From contig CBFHMJ010000039.1 in NCBI GenBank assembly GCA_965656875.1, positions 1 to 64,000 of the forward strand: a DNA stretch of 64,000 nucleotides, read 5' to 3'. The stretch is from CBFHMJ01 sp965656875 (GTDB lineage Bacteria; Pseudomonadota; Gammaproteobacteria; Enterobacterales; Alteromonadaceae). Shown in pieces: positions 16,191-25,865 of the stretch. Under the pieces are notes generated by a model. The model did no database searches, was not told the origin of the DNA, and was given only the letters and a program-made list of their open reading frames with translations. Made by a program: the position numbers and the translations under genes. Positions within the stretch are counted from its first letter, which is position 1; every line of letters starts with the position of its first letter.

Positions 16191-16649
16191 TATGCCTCAT
16201 TCATGTCCATGCTCTGGGAAATCGTCACGATTATCCCCTGCAAGTTTGTCTTACAAACCACTCATTTTATCTCAAACCATAATTAATGCCGAGACACATA
16301 TCAGAAACAGTGAAAAATACCCTGAATCAGCTAACCCTTTACAGGCTATAAATTATTCACTTTAGGTGTACTTTTATTGCAACAGTTCCTCCAAAAGTAT
16401 TACTTATTCAGTAGCTGCTAACATCTAAATAATAAATAGAAATTAGAAGTCTGAACTGGTAGTGTAATGCCCCTGTAAACAGGTAATTGTTTATAAAATC
16501 CATACTAATTATTGTTAAAGTGAATTACATAGATTTTTAGTTGGTTATGCTCTTTTTGTTTTTCACCTTTGAGTAAGAACGTCAAAAGTAGTCAAAATCA
16601 GTCTTAGTAGTATCAGACCAAATCTGTTTAAGTTAACAGGAGCGTAAAA
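16191..16649. other. Intergenic region between yheV and the Aer-like receptor gene
   Basis: No gene or RNA is supported. The short inverted repeat CCTGT-AA-ACAGG occurs near 16471-16482. I looked for a flagellar sigma-28 promoter (TAAA...GCCGATAA) before the receptor gene and found none convincing. Confidence 0.4.
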
Positions 16650-18197
16650 GTGAGGCGAAATCAACAAGTTCAGGATCGAGAAGTTACCTTTCCTGCTGGA
16701 GAAAAGTTAATTTCACGTACCGATCTTCGTGGTGTCATCACCTATACCAATGACATATTCTGCAAAATCGCAGGCTACGAACGGGAAGAACTTATTGGCA
16801 AGAATCACAATCTAATCCGACATCCGGATATGCCAAAAGCCGCATTTAAAGATATGTGGACGAATCTTCAGGCCGGAAATTCATGGCGAGGAGCCGTCAA
16901 AAATCGCTGTAAAGATGGCAGCTACTATTGGGTAGATGCATTCGTCACTCCTTATGTGGAAGATGGTCAGGTTGTTGGTTACCAAAGTGTACGCAGTAAA
17001 CCCTCAGAAGAATTGAAACGTCGGGCTGCATCTGCTTATGAACGTATTAATGCGGGAAAATCTATCACCTCGCCATTAGCTGAAATTGGTAATAAGTACA
17101 TCGTCGCAGCATTCATCACCATTGCACTTGCGACAGTAGCTGGCCTATCAGGTGGATTGATTCCATTAATCTTAATGCTTGCTCTGGCTGGTGCCTTCAG
17201 TGCCATTTTCTGGAATGAAATAGTCACTGGACCAAAACTATTCACTAACTACCGTAACGATTATGACAGCGTATCGCGCTTAATTTATACCGGTACCAGC
17301 ATGCACGGTATTCCCGAGTATCGCATCCAAATGCTGGAAGGTAAGCTGGCTACCGTTCTTGGCATGATAGACGAATCTGGATCAGCGGTTAGTCAAGTCG
17401 CAAGTAGTCTGATGGAAAACACCAGCCAGGTTAAAACCAGCCTTCATCAGGAAGCATCGGAACTGGAGATGGTTGCCAGTGCCGTACTTGAAATGTCAAC
17501 AACCGTTGAAGAGATTGCGCGTAACACGACGGATGTAGCAGGTGACATTAACTCAACTCACAATGTCTGTGATGATGCGAAAAATCAAATGGGTGAAACC
17601 ACGTCGATTATTCAAAATCTGGCAGATGAAGTTGAACAAGCAGCGAGTACTGCTGATCGATTAGCAGAAGAAGCTGAGCGGATTGGCGCTGTTATGAGCG
17701 AAATCCAGGGCATTGCTGATCAAACAAATCTATTGGCACTTAATGCTGCGATTGAAGCCGCTCGAGCCGGAGAACATGGTCGAGGTTTTGCAGTTGTAGC
17801 CGATGAGGTAAGAGCATTAAGTTCAAGAACTCAAAACGCGACTGTTCAGATCCAACAATCAGTAGACGAGATCAAACAAACGCTGTTGACCTGGGCAGAA
17901 GTAATGACGAATAACCAGCAACAGGCTGAAAAATGCGTTAATGAATCAGGCGTCACACAACAGCAGCTGGATCAAATCTACGATATGGTACAGTCAATCG
18001 CCGATGCGACAACGCAAATAGCAACATCTGCAGAAGAACAAGGCGTTGTATCAGGCCAGATCAGCAGCAATATTGAACGTATTGCTCAGGTGTCAAATGA
18101 TAACTCTGGTCAGGCAAATAACGTCGAAGAAAACGTTACCGATTTACGTAAACAATCCGATCAATTAGCTGCACTGGGAACATCATTCTGCGGTTAA
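16650..18197 (+). CDS. aer: Aer-like PAS domain methyl-accepting chemotaxis receptor
   Basis: The 515-aa protein has an N-terminal PAS domain (about 20-115) of the Aer type, with GYEREELIGKNHNLIRHPDM and the segment NRCKDGSYYWVDAFVTPY, expected to bind FAD and sense redox or oxygen. A hydrophobic hairpin at about 147-192 anchors it; there is no periplasmic ligand domain. The C-terminal signalling domain has the hairpin tip NLLALNAAIEAARAGEHGRG. It starts with GTG behind the ribosome-binding site AGGAG. No other chemotaxis gene lies nearby. Confidence 0.9.
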   Translation: MRRNQQVQDREVTFPAGEKLISRTDLRGVITYTNDIFCKIAGYEREELIGKNHNLIRHPDMPKAAFKDMWTNLQAGNSWRGAVKNRCKDGSYYWVDAFVTPYVEDGQVVGYQSVRSKPSEELKRRAASAYERINAGKSITSPLAEIGNKYIVAAFITIALATVAGLSGGLIPLILMLALAGAFSAIFWNEIVTGPKLFTNYRNDYDSVSRLIYTGTSMHGIPEYRIQMLEGKLATVLGMIDESGSAVSQVASSLMENTSQVKTSLHQEASELEMVASAVLEMSTTVEEIARNTTDVAGDINSTHNVCDDAKNQMGETTSIIQNLADEVEQAASTADRLAEEAERIGAVMSEIQGIADQTNLLALNAAIEAARAGEHGRGFAVVADEVRALSSRTQNATVQIQQSVDEIKQTLLTWAEVMTNNQQQAEKCVNESGVTQQQLDQIYDMVQSIADATTQIATSAEEQGVVSGQISSNIERIAQVSNDNSGQANNVEENVTDLRKQSDQLAALGTSFCG

Positions 18198-18219
18198 TAT
18201 TATAAATGTTCGTTTAAGA

Positions 18220-18252
18220 AACCGACCCTGATTATTCCTGGTCGGTTTTTTA
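18220..18252 (+). terminator. Terminator of the Aer-like gene
   Basis: AACCGACC (18220-18227) pairs with GGTCGGTT (18240-18247), followed by a T-rich run. Confidence 0.85.
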
Positions 18253-18331
18253 TTATCTGGTCTTCTGATTACGGGCTTTTTTCAGCCTCTCATTGCTATA
18301 ATGTCCGCCACTTTTTCTCACGCTAAACATT

Positions 18332-20251
18332 ATGATTCAACTTACTGACATTCAACTTATTCGGGGCGGGAATATCCTGCTGGATCAAGCCAACCTAACC
18401 ATTTTTCCCAACCATAAGGTTGGCCTTGTCGGTGAAAATGGTTGTGGTAAATCATCGTTGTTTTCAATGTTGATGGGAAAAGTGCAACCTGATGAAGGCG
18501 ATCTCTCGATTCCCAAAGACTGGGAAATTGCTTCTGTCGCGCAGGAAACGCCGGCGCTGGACAGAACCGCAATTGAATATGTTATTGACGGCGATGTTGA
18601 ATATCGAACAATAGAGCAGCAACTGGTCGAGGCGGAAGAAGCTCATCAAGGCGAGTTAATAGCGACACTTCATCAAAAGTTAGACGCCATACACGGTTAC
18701 AGTATCAATGCACGAGCAGGTGAATTGTTATCCGGACTGGGATTCAGCGCCGAGCAACTGAATTCACCCGTAAAATCTTTTTCCGGCGGCTGGCGAATGC
18801 GCTTAAACCTGGCTCAGGCGTTACTATGCCGTTCAGATTTATTACTACTGGATGAGCCTACTAATCACCTTGATTTGGACACGGTTATCTGGCTTGAATC
18901 CTGGTTGAAGTCATATCAGGGAACATTAATCCTGATTTCTCACGACAGGGAATTCCTCGATAATGTGGTAAAGCAAATCGTTCATATTGAACGAAAGCAA
19001 CCTAATGCTTATACCGGCAATTACAGTAGTTTTGAAAAACAGCGTATTGAAAAAATGGTGCTGCAACAAGCCATGTATGAAAAGCAGCAAAAACAACGGG
19101 CTCACCTACAATCTTTCATCGATCGATTTAAAGCTAAAGCGTCAAAAGCAAAACAAGCACAAAGTCGGGTAAAAGCACTCGAGAAAATGGAAGAAATTGC
19201 ACCTGCTCATGCCGATTCTCCCTTCAACTTTTCGTTTTACGAGCCCGCACAATTACCGAATCCACTTCTGACAATGGAAGATGTTGTCGCTGGGTACGGT
19301 GAAAAAATCATTCTGAAAAAAGTCTTATTAAATCTGGTTCCTGGCAGTCGAATTGGCCTGCTTGGTCGTAATGGTGCCGGTAAATCAACATTAATTAAGT
19401 TAATTGCTGGTGATATCACATCCATCGATGGCAAAGTCGCCGTGAATCCAGGTGCGAAAATTGGCTATTTTGCTCAGCATCAATTGGAAACACTCCATGA
19501 TGATGAAACACCACTGGAACATATTCAGCGTTTGATGCCGAGTGAAACAGAGCAAGCATTAAGAACCTACCTGGGAAGTTTTGGTTTTCAGGGTGATAAA
19601 GCCCTGCAAAAAGTCGCTCCTTTTTCAGGTGGAGAGAAAGCCAGACTGGTTTTAGCACTGATTGTTAGCCAAAAACCCAATCTGCTTTTGCTGGATGAAC
19701 CAACTAACCACCTCGATTTAGAAATGCGCCATGCATTGACAATGGCACTACAAGCTTTCTCCGGTGCAATGGTTGTGGTATCGCACGACAGAAGCCTGTT
19801 AAAAATGACGACGGACGATTTTTATCTGGTTGATAACGGGCAAGTGGACCGTTTTGAAGGTGATCTGGATGATTATCATCAATGGCTGGTCAATGCGAAT
19901 AAGGCCGACAAAGCTGATAGCAACTCTTCAGATAAACCTGCATCGGAAAGCACAGCGATTAACCGGAAAGAGCAAAAGCGTCTGGAAGCTGAATTCAGGA
20001 ATAAAGCTCGTCCCGTCAAAAAACAGGTTGAGAAATGGGAAAAGGAAATGACGCGCCTATCCGAACAGAAAGACGACATTGAACAACAACTCTCAGACGC
20101 CACGATCTATGACGCAGTTAACAAAGACAAACTAACGATGTTATTACAGCAACAGACCACATTGACCAAAGCGCTGAATGAAGCGGAAGAAAACTGGTTT
20201 GAAGCAACGGAAGAATATGAATCACTGGTTGAAGAATTTAATCAGGGTTGA
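18332..20251 (+). CDS. yheS: ABC-F ATPase YheS
   Basis: ABC-F proteins lack membrane domains and act on the ribosome E site. The 639-aa product has two ATPase domains: Walker A GENGCGKSS near residue 34 and GRNGAGKST near 345, signatures FSGGWRMRL and FSGGEKARL, and Walker B LLLLDEPTNHLD twice. The interdomain linker and the charged C-terminal coiled coil after about 530 match YheS. The neighbouring 162-aa gene begins 3 bp after the stop, so they are cotranscribed. The precise translational role is not established. Confidence 0.94.
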   Translation: MIQLTDIQLIRGGNILLDQANLTIFPNHKVGLVGENGCGKSSLFSMLMGKVQPDEGDLSIPKDWEIASVAQETPALDRTAIEYVIDGDVEYRTIEQQLVEAEEAHQGELIATLHQKLDAIHGYSINARAGELLSGLGFSAEQLNSPVKSFSGGWRMRLNLAQALLCRSDLLLLDEPTNHLDLDTVIWLESWLKSYQGTLILISHDREFLDNVVKQIVHIERKQPNAYTGNYSSFEKQRIEKMVLQQAMYEKQQKQRAHLQSFIDRFKAKASKAKQAQSRVKALEKMEEIAPAHADSPFNFSFYEPAQLPNPLLTMEDVVAGYGEKIILKKVLLNLVPGSRIGLLGRNGAGKSTLIKLIAGDITSIDGKVAVNPGAKIGYFAQHQLETLHDDETPLEHIQRLMPSETEQALRTYLGSFGFQGDKALQKVAPFSGGEKARLVLALIVSQKPNLLLLDEPTNHLDLEMRHALTMALQAFSGAMVVVSHDRSLLKMTTDDFYLVDNGQVDRFEGDLDDYHQWLVNANKADKADSNSSDKPASESTAINRKEQKRLEAEFRNKARPVKKQVEKWEKEMTRLSEQKDDIEQQLSDATIYDAVNKDKLTMLLQQQTTLTKALNEAEENWFEATEEYESLVEEFNQG

Positions 20252-20253
20252 AG

Positions 20254-20736
20254 ATGTTTGATCCGCAAGCATTTTGGACATTCAGTCTGCAACAATACAG
20301 CAAAAGCAACGTACAACCGCTCATGCTGAAAGCGCAGAATCAATATGGTATCAACATTAACCTTGCCTTGTTGTGCCACTGGATGGATGTTCAAATGCTT
20401 TCATTAACAGATAGCCAGTTAACGTCATTAGCAAAGATTGCGGCTTCGGTCAGCCAGTCTTACACTCAGCCTCTGCGCGCACTCCGCACCACACTCAAAC
20501 AACAATGGATAAATCAGGGGCTTGATGACGCTGATTATAATCGGCTCAAATCGAGCCTGCTTGACACTGAGCTTCAATTTGAACGCTTTGAACAACAGGA
20601 ATTAATTCACGCACTCAATGCCCTTCTGCCAGAACCGATATCCGGCTCTCGTATTGTACTGAGCAGGTATTTGTCAATGCATGACATGCCAGTCAGTATC
20701 CAGTCAGAATTGTTGGATTTTTTAAACAGCTATTGA
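20254..20736 (+). CDS. TIGR02444/DUF2390 family protein
   Basis: The 160-aa helical protein matches the family recalled as TIGR02444 by its start MFDPQAFWTFSL and the QYGININLALLCHWMD segment. No function is known. The ATG at 20254, 2 bp after the yheS TGA, is preferred over a TTG that overlaps the yheS stop. In gammaproteobacteria this family is often found beside yheS, suggesting a linked role. Confidence 0.8.
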   Translation: MFDPQAFWTFSLQQYSKSNVQPLMLKAQNQYGININLALLCHWMDVQMLSLTDSQLTSLAKIAASVSQSYTQPLRALRTTLKQQWINQGLDDADYNRLKSSLLDTELQFERFEQQELIHALNALLPEPISGSRIVLSRYLSMHDMPVSIQSELLDFLNSY

Positions 20737-20821
20737 TTCCGACAATACATTTGATCCAGGTCACAGAATAATACCCTTGTTTAGACTATGCTTATTACGT
20801 GAAAGTTACTCAGGCAATATA

Positions 20822-20835
20822 TTGATTTAAATCAA
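20822..20835 (+). promoter_or_regulatory. FNR/ANR-type box
   Basis: TTGAT-TTAA-ATCAA is an exact match to the FNR consensus, set in a 16-bp perfect palindrome (20821-20836). It lies 97 bp before the start of the 45-aa membrane protein. Class II spacing would place transcription start near 20870. Confidence 0.7.
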
Positions 20836-20931
20836 TGTATTGGAAGGGTTGGAACCTGATTTTCAGGCTTTCAATACCGTTGAAATGACTTTCGTTATCA
20901 GAGTGGCAACCGTTCAACCAAGGAGCTCATC

Positions 20932-21069
20932 ATGATTACGTTACAAGAGTTTTTTTCTGATCCCGTACTGTACTTATCCTTCTCAGTACTTGGGTTTATT
21001 GTCTTGATGATGGGGTATATTTTCTGGATGTTTTATACCAAATCATCTGAAAATGAAGGTAAGAAGTAA
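20932..21069 (+). CDS. 45-aa single-pass membrane protein (DUF3149-like)
   Basis: The reading frame from ATG 20932 to TAA 21069 has the strong ribosome-binding site AAGGAG 7 nt upstream and a terminator about 100 bp downstream, so it is a real small gene. Residues 12-36 form one transmembrane helix (LSFSVLGFIVLMMGYIF), followed by a charged tail ending SENEGKK. The opening FFSDPVLYL recalls the DUF3149 family of short membrane proteins, of unknown function. A perfect FNR box upstream suggests induction when oxygen is low. Small accessory subunits of terminal oxidases are similar in size, but no oxidase gene is near. Confidence 0.8.
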   Translation: MITLQEFFSDPVLYLSFSVLGFIVLMMGYIFWMFYTKSSENEGKK

Positions 21070-21166
21070 TTCATTACTGAGAACGTGCGTCGGTCTGCAT
21101 AGTAGTCTCTCTATTGCAATTTTTTAAACTGTTTAACAGTTTAGTTAGTTCTCCGACACTTCTGAC

Positions 21167-21201
21167 ACCGGAAAAGCAGCGATGACTTTTCCGGTTTTTT
21201 T
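21167..21201 (+). terminator. Terminator after the 45-aa gene
   Basis: ACCGGAAAAG (21167-21176) pairs with CTTTTCCGGT (21186-21195), followed by seven T residues. Confidence 0.9.
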
Positions 21202-21227
21202 ATGCCAGAAAAAAGGCAGCCCTCAGA

Positions 21228-22511
21228 CTACCCTTCTCTGTTTATTGCTCGGTATGCAATATCACGACGGAAAAATACATCTTTCCAGTTAATACTATCG
21301 ACCTGTGCATAAGCCGCCTCACGAGCTTCGGTTACAGTATCACCCAATGCAGTTACACATAATACTCGACCGCCATTCGTTGTAATTTGTCCGGCAACAA
21401 GACGAGTGCCCGCCTGGAATACTTTCACTGTATCCGTGCCATTTTGCGGAATGCCCGTGATGACATCACCTTTACGGTAGCTTTCCGGGTAACCACCCGC
21501 AGCAAGTACAACACCAACCGCAGCTCGACTATCAAAATCGATCGTCGCTTTATCCAGCTCGCCTCGAGTAGCCGCAAGACATAATTCAACCAGATCAGAA
21601 TTAAGTCGCATCATAATTGGCTGAGTTTCAGGATCGCCAAAGCGGCAGTTGTATTCCAGAACTTTAGCTTCGCCATTTTTATCAATCATCAAGCCTGCAT
21701 ACAAGAATCCTGTGTACACATTGCCTTCAGCCGCCATGCCATCAACAGTTGGACGGATCACTTCATCCATGACCCAGTCATGAACAGCTTGTGTAACAAC
21801 TGGAGCTGGTGAGTAAGCACCCATTCCACCTGTATTTGGGCCTTTGTCGCCATCATCACGCGCTTTATGATCTTGTGAAGATGCAAATGGCAGAATATTT
21901 TGGCCATCAACCATCACAATAAATGAAGCTTCTTCACCAACAAGGAACTCTTCAACAACAACCCGACTACCAGCTTCACCAAACTTGTTGCCTTCCAACA
22001 TGTCGTCAATTGCAGCATCAGATTGCAATTTATCTTCAGCGATAATAACGCCTTTGCCCGCAGCCAGACCGTCAGCTTTGATAACAACCGGAAAGCCCAG
22101 TGTTTCAGCATATACTTTGGCAGGTTCTGGATCGGTAAATGTTTGGTAGGCGGCGGTAGGTATGTTGTGGCGAGCGAGGAAATCTTTGGTGAAAGCTTTT
22201 GAGCCTTCTAATTGTGCCGCGCCAGCTGTCGGCCCAAAAATCGCCAGATCTTCTGCATTGAATCGATCAACAACACCTTCAACAAGCGGTGCCTCAGGCC
22301 CCACAATCGTTAACTCAATGCCGTTATCTTTTGCAAAAATAACCAGACTATCGATGTCTTCAGCCTGGATATTAACGTTCTCTATATTCTCTTCTAATGC
22401 TGTGCCAGCATTACCCGGTGTAACAAAAACGGTATCAACCAAGGGTGATTGTGCAGCTTTCCACGCTAACGCGTGTTCGCGACCGCCACCACCAATGACA
22501 AGTACTTTCAT
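21228..22511 (-). CDS. purD: Phosphoribosylamine-glycine ligase
   Basis: PurD performs the second step of purine synthesis, joining glycine to phosphoribosylamine with ATP. The 427-aa product opens with VLVIGGGGREHALAWK and has the ATP-grasp core, including GPNTGGMGAYSPAP and YNCRFGDPE. ATG 22511 is used rather than the TTG directly before it. In E. coli purD follows purH in one operon; here a methyltransferase gene separates them on the same strand. Confidence 0.95.
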   Translation of the reverse strand: MKVLVIGGGGREHALAWKAAQSPLVDTVFVTPGNAGTALEENIENVNIQAEDIDSLVIFAKDNGIELTIVGPEAPLVEGVVDRFNAEDLAIFGPTAGAAQLEGSKAFTKDFLARHNIPTAAYQTFTDPEPAKVYAETLGFPVVIKADGLAAGKGVIIAEDKLQSDAAIDDMLEGNKFGEAGSRVVVEEFLVGEEASFIVMVDGQNILPFASSQDHKARDDGDKGPNTGGMGAYSPAPVVTQAVHDWVMDEVIRPTVDGMAAEGNVYTGFLYAGLMIDKNGEAKVLEYNCRFGDPETQPIMMRLNSDLVELCLAATRGELDKATIDFDSRAAVGVVLAAGGYPESYRKGDVITGIPQNGTDTVKVFQAGTRLVAGQITTNGGRVLCVTALGDTVTEAREAAYAQVDSINWKDVFFRRDIAYRAINREG

Positions 22512-22751
22512 CAATAGTTTCCTGCTTGTAGCTTAATCATTCGAATTGCGATGATGTCTGCGCCAATAATCTCGACGCAGAATATACACAAAAATAAAAG
22601 GTTGTGAATCCCCCTGAAGCTAAAATAAACACATCTGTATGCATTTCAGTTCCAGCTGTGAGCATTTTTACTCGCGACCACTTATTGTGGTTCTCTTTAT
22701 CGTTTTTCTTTCTCAGTAATCATCAGCAACAAGCAAGGAAATTTTACATCA

Positions 22752-23636
22752 TCATGTTGCTGGTTTAATGAACCTGAGAGTCATCCTGTCACTTTCGCCA
22801 ATCGCAATATACTTCGCATCATTGCCATCATTCCCACGTAGACTCGGCGGTAAACGCCAGACGCCTGTAGGATGATCAGCTGTATCTTTTGGATTGGCAT
22901 TGATTTCACTGCTTGCTTCTAACGTGAAACCAACTGATTGCGCTAATTTCACAGCCATACTTTGTTTAACGTAGCCAGATGCATCCCAGCTATCGATATC
23001 AAAGTTCTCAGGCATCCGATGTTCTACGACACCCAGTACTCCGCCAGGTTTTAGTACATCATAAATTCCCTGAAATGCTGTGCGAATTCCATCTTCTCCA
23101 AAGCTCTCATACCAATTGTGTAAATTTCTGAACGTCAGAACTAAATCCACTGTTCCTTTCGGTGCCATCTTCTTTACACTGTCACGCGTTGGATAAAACT
23201 CGGTGATCCGAACTTCTTCATAAAGGGGATCAGACTCCATTTTTTTAATGAAGCCTTTGCGCAATCCCTGCCAGTAATCACTCGGCGTATCATGTAAAAA
23301 ATGTGCAGCGTATAACGTCCCTTTGCCTTTCATAGCCGGAGCAAGTACTTCCGTATACCAACCACCGCCTGGCCATATTTCGACAACAGTCATGTCATCT
23401 TTGAAGCCAAAAAATGACAGTGTTTCTTCTGGATGACGAAAGCCATCCCGAGCACTGTTTTTTTGACTACGATGCTTACCTGACAGCGCCTGCTTTATCG
23501 TGTTATTTTCTGCTGCCTCACTGTTACCAGGCAATATAGGCAATAACACCAATGAACAAACTATCAATCCTTGTTTAACTAATTCATGTTTGCTTAATTG
23601 CTGTAACGTGCTTTTAATTCGTTGATTCAACGTCAC
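22752..23636 (-). CDS. Exported SAM-dependent methyltransferase-like protein (first copy)
   Basis: The 294-aa product has a class I methyltransferase fold: VVEIWPGGGWYTEVL is motif I, and DLVLTFRNLHNWYE plus LKPGGVLGVVEHR the later strands. The N-terminus LVKQGLIVCSLVLLPILPG followed by NSEA looks like a signal peptide or anchor, so it is predicted to be periplasmic. The start was set at GTG 23636, because AGGAG lies exactly 7 nt upstream; the more distal TTG 23666 has no such site. It lies between purH and purD. A second exported methyltransferase is at 56684-57451. Substrate unknown. Confidence 0.75.
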   Translation of the reverse strand: MTLNQRIKSTLQQLSKHELVKQGLIVCSLVLLPILPGNSEAAENNTIKQALSGKHRSQKNSARDGFRHPEETLSFFGFKDDMTVVEIWPGGGWYTEVLAPAMKGKGTLYAAHFLHDTPSDYWQGLRKGFIKKMESDPLYEEVRITEFYPTRDSVKKMAPKGTVDLVLTFRNLHNWYESFGEDGIRTAFQGIYDVLKPGGVLGVVEHRMPENFDIDSWDASGYVKQSMAVKLAQSVGFTLEASSEINANPKDTADHPTGVWRLPPSLRGNDGNDAKYIAIGESDRMTLRFIKPAT

Positions 23637-23738
23637 TCGAAGTCTCCTGCATACCGACTCATACAAAGGTTCCCAATTATATACAAACCAGATATGCAGG
23701 TTATAACGAATTTCCTGGTACTATCAGGTCATTGCCAG

Positions 23739-25346
23739 TTAGTGACGGAAATGGCGCATTCCTGTAAAGACCATCGCCATATTGTGCTCGTCGGCAGCAG
23801 CAATAACTTCTTCGTCTCTCATAGAGCCGCCCGGCTGAATGACAGCCGTAATACCAGCTTCAGCTGCCGCATCAATACCATCACGGAATGGGAAAAATGC
23901 ATCAGAAGCCATAACAGAACCAGCTACTTCCAGTCCTTCATCAGCAGCTTTAATGCCTGCAATTTTAGCGCTGTATACACGGCTCATCTGACCAGCACCC
24001 ACGCCTACAGTCATTTTGTCTTTGGCATAGACAATCGCATTGGATTTAACAAATTTTGCGACTTTCCAGCAGAACATCAGATCAGACAATTCCTGTTCAT
24101 TTGGCTGGCGCTTAGTAACCACTTTAATTTCTTCGGCTGTGACCTGGCCTGCATCAGTATCTTGCAGCAATACGCCACCTGTCACTTGCTTAATATCCTT
24201 CGTGGTTTCTGACTTATTCCAGCTACCGCATTCCAACAAACGTACATTAGGCTTTGCAGATACTATTTGACGAGCTTCTGCCGTAACTTCAGGAGCAATA
24301 ATAACTTCGACGAACTGGCGAGCAATAATGGCTTCAGCAGTATCGGCATCTAAAGCGCGATTGAACGCGATGATGCCACCAAAAGCGGACGTTGGATCGG
24401 TTTTGAACGCCTTTTCATAAGCCACTAAAGGTGATTCAGCCGTCGCCACACCACACGGATTAGCATGCTTAACAATGACACAAGCTGGTTCATCGAACGA
24501 CTTAACACATTCCAGTGCGGCATCAGTATCAGCAATGTTGTTGTAAGATAAGGCTTTACCCTGAAGCTGCTCTGCTGTTGCAATAGAAGCGTCAGCAAAC
24601 GATGCATCAATATAAAACGCAGCATCCTGATGAGAATTTTCACCGTAGCGTAAATCTTGTTTTTTGATGAATTGTTTGTTGAAAGTGCGGGGGAATTTTA
24701 CAGGAGAGTCAGGAGAAGGTTGCATGTCGTCGGCGTCTTGATGATGGCCAGGGACCATAGTGCCGAAGTAATTCGCTATCAGGCCATCATATTGTGCCGT
24801 ATGTTCAAATGCGGCAATGGCGAGATCAAATCGTGTCTGCCACACTGTTGAACCGTTATTAGCCTTCATTTCGGCAATGATATGGTCATAGTCGCTGGCA
24901 TTAACCACTATCGCGACATCATTATGATTCTTTGCCGCAGAACGAACCATTGTTGGCCCACCAATATCAATGTTTTCAACCGCATCTGCCAGAGAACAAT
25001 CTTCTTTAGCAATCGTTGCAGCGAATGGATACAGGTTCACGACAACCATATCAATCTCACCGATGCCGTGTTGGTCCATAATGTCGTTGTCTTTGCCTCG
25101 ACGACCCAGGATACCACCATGAATTTTTGGATTCAGGGTTTTAACTCGTCCATCCATCATTTCTGGGAAGCCCGTATAATCTGAAACTTCAATGACATTG
25201 ATGCCATGTTCAGCTAACAGTTTTGCTGTACCACCCGTTGACAGAATTTCTACGCCAAAAGTCGTTAGTTGACGTGCAAAATCAATAATACCCGTTTTGT
25301 CAGAAACGCTGATAAGCGCACGTTTGACAGGACGATGTGTATCCAT
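23739..25346 (-). CDS. purH: Bifunctional AICAR transformylase / IMP cyclohydrolase
   Basis: PurH catalyses the last two steps of IMP synthesis. The 535-aa product has the N-terminal cyclohydrolase (MGS-like) domain beginning RALISVSDKTGI and the C-terminal transformylase with the catalytic stretch KHANPCGVA near residue 290 and SDAFFPFRDG near 480. The ATG at 25346 gives normal length. I did not find a convincing PurR operator upstream, and the fis terminator isolates it. Confidence 0.96.
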   Translation of the reverse strand: MDTHRPVKRALISVSDKTGIIDFARQLTTFGVEILSTGGTAKLLAEHGINVIEVSDYTGFPEMMDGRVKTLNPKIHGGILGRRGKDNDIMDQHGIGEIDMVVVNLYPFAATIAKEDCSLADAVENIDIGGPTMVRSAAKNHNDVAIVVNASDYDHIIAEMKANNGSTVWQTRFDLAIAAFEHTAQYDGLIANYFGTMVPGHHQDADDMQPSPDSPVKFPRTFNKQFIKKQDLRYGENSHQDAAFYIDASFADASIATAEQLQGKALSYNNIADTDAALECVKSFDEPACVIVKHANPCGVATAESPLVAYEKAFKTDPTSAFGGIIAFNRALDADTAEAIIARQFVEVIIAPEVTAEARQIVSAKPNVRLLECGSWNKSETTKDIKQVTGGVLLQDTDAGQVTAEEIKVVTKRQPNEQELSDLMFCWKVAKFVKSNAIVYAKDKMTVGVGAGQMSRVYSAKIAGIKAADEGLEVAGSVMASDAFFPFRDGIDAAAEAGITAVIQPGGSMRDEEVIAAADEHNMAMVFTGMRHFRH

Positions 25347-25510
25347 TGTTATTTATTACCTTATTTACTGAGAGTTACTGGAAATTGGGGCGCTGACAAA
25401 AGTTCAGTATTTACAAAAATTGTTGAATTTTTATCTGCTTTCGCAGGTAAAGTCTGAAGGACTTTACAGTTGCTCAATATTTTACCGAATATGGTAATTA
25501 TGGTTTCTAA

Positions 25511-25543
25511 AACCAAAAAAGCACCCTGAAAGGGTGCTTTTTT
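25511..25543. terminator. Bidirectional terminator between fis and purH
   Basis: AAAAAAGCACCCT (25515-25527) pairs with AGGGTGCTTTTTT (25531-25543) around GAA. The T run on the minus strand terminates dusB-fis. Confidence 0.92.
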
Positions 25544-25561
25544 CGGGGCTGTTGCCCTGGC

Positions 25562-25852
25562 TTAGTTCATTCCGTATTTCTTAAGTTTCTTACGCAATGT
25601 CCCGCGGTTGATGCCCAACATAATAGCTGCGCGAGTTTGGTTACCTCGGGTATAAGTCATGATTTCTTCCAGTAAAGGAGCTTCCAGTTCAGATAACACC
25701 AGCTCATAAACTTCAGTTACGTCATCACCATTTAATTGCTGCAAGTAGTGGTGAACTGCTTTAGTAACTGCTTCACGCAGTGGCTGAGGCTTTTCTTGTG
25801 AGTGAACATTTGCGTTTGTGATAAATGGAGAAGTCACGCCTTGATCAAACAT
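25562..25852 (-). CDS. fis: DNA-binding protein Fis
   Basis: Fis is a growth-phase nucleoid protein that bends DNA and activates rRNA promoters. The 96-aa product has the helix-turn-helix end YTRGNQTRAAIMLGINRGTL and RKKLKKYGMN, almost identical to the enteric protein. It lies 13 bp after dusB in the usual dusB-fis operon, driven by a promoter with a GC-rich discriminator upstream of dusB. The rrn operon at the left edge is a likely target. Confidence 0.98.
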   Translation of the reverse strand: MFDQGVTSPFITNANVHSQEKPQPLREAVTKAVHHYLQQLNGDDVTEVYELVLSELEAPLLEEIMTYTRGNQTRAAIMLGINRGTLRKKLKKYGMN

Positions 25853-25865
25853 ATTTATCTCTTTC

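Noticed and set aside
22162..22536. 124-codon plus-strand frame inside purD
   Set aside because: Antisense shadow of purD; composition is typical of reverse-strand reading.
24882..25184. 100-codon plus-strand frame inside purH
   Set aside because: It is antisense to a well-conserved gene, with no ribosome-binding site or recognisable product.
25347..25510. PurR operator upstream of purH
   Set aside because: I looked for the CGCAAACG-type palindrome and found only a small unrelated CTGC-GAAA-GCAG hairpin.
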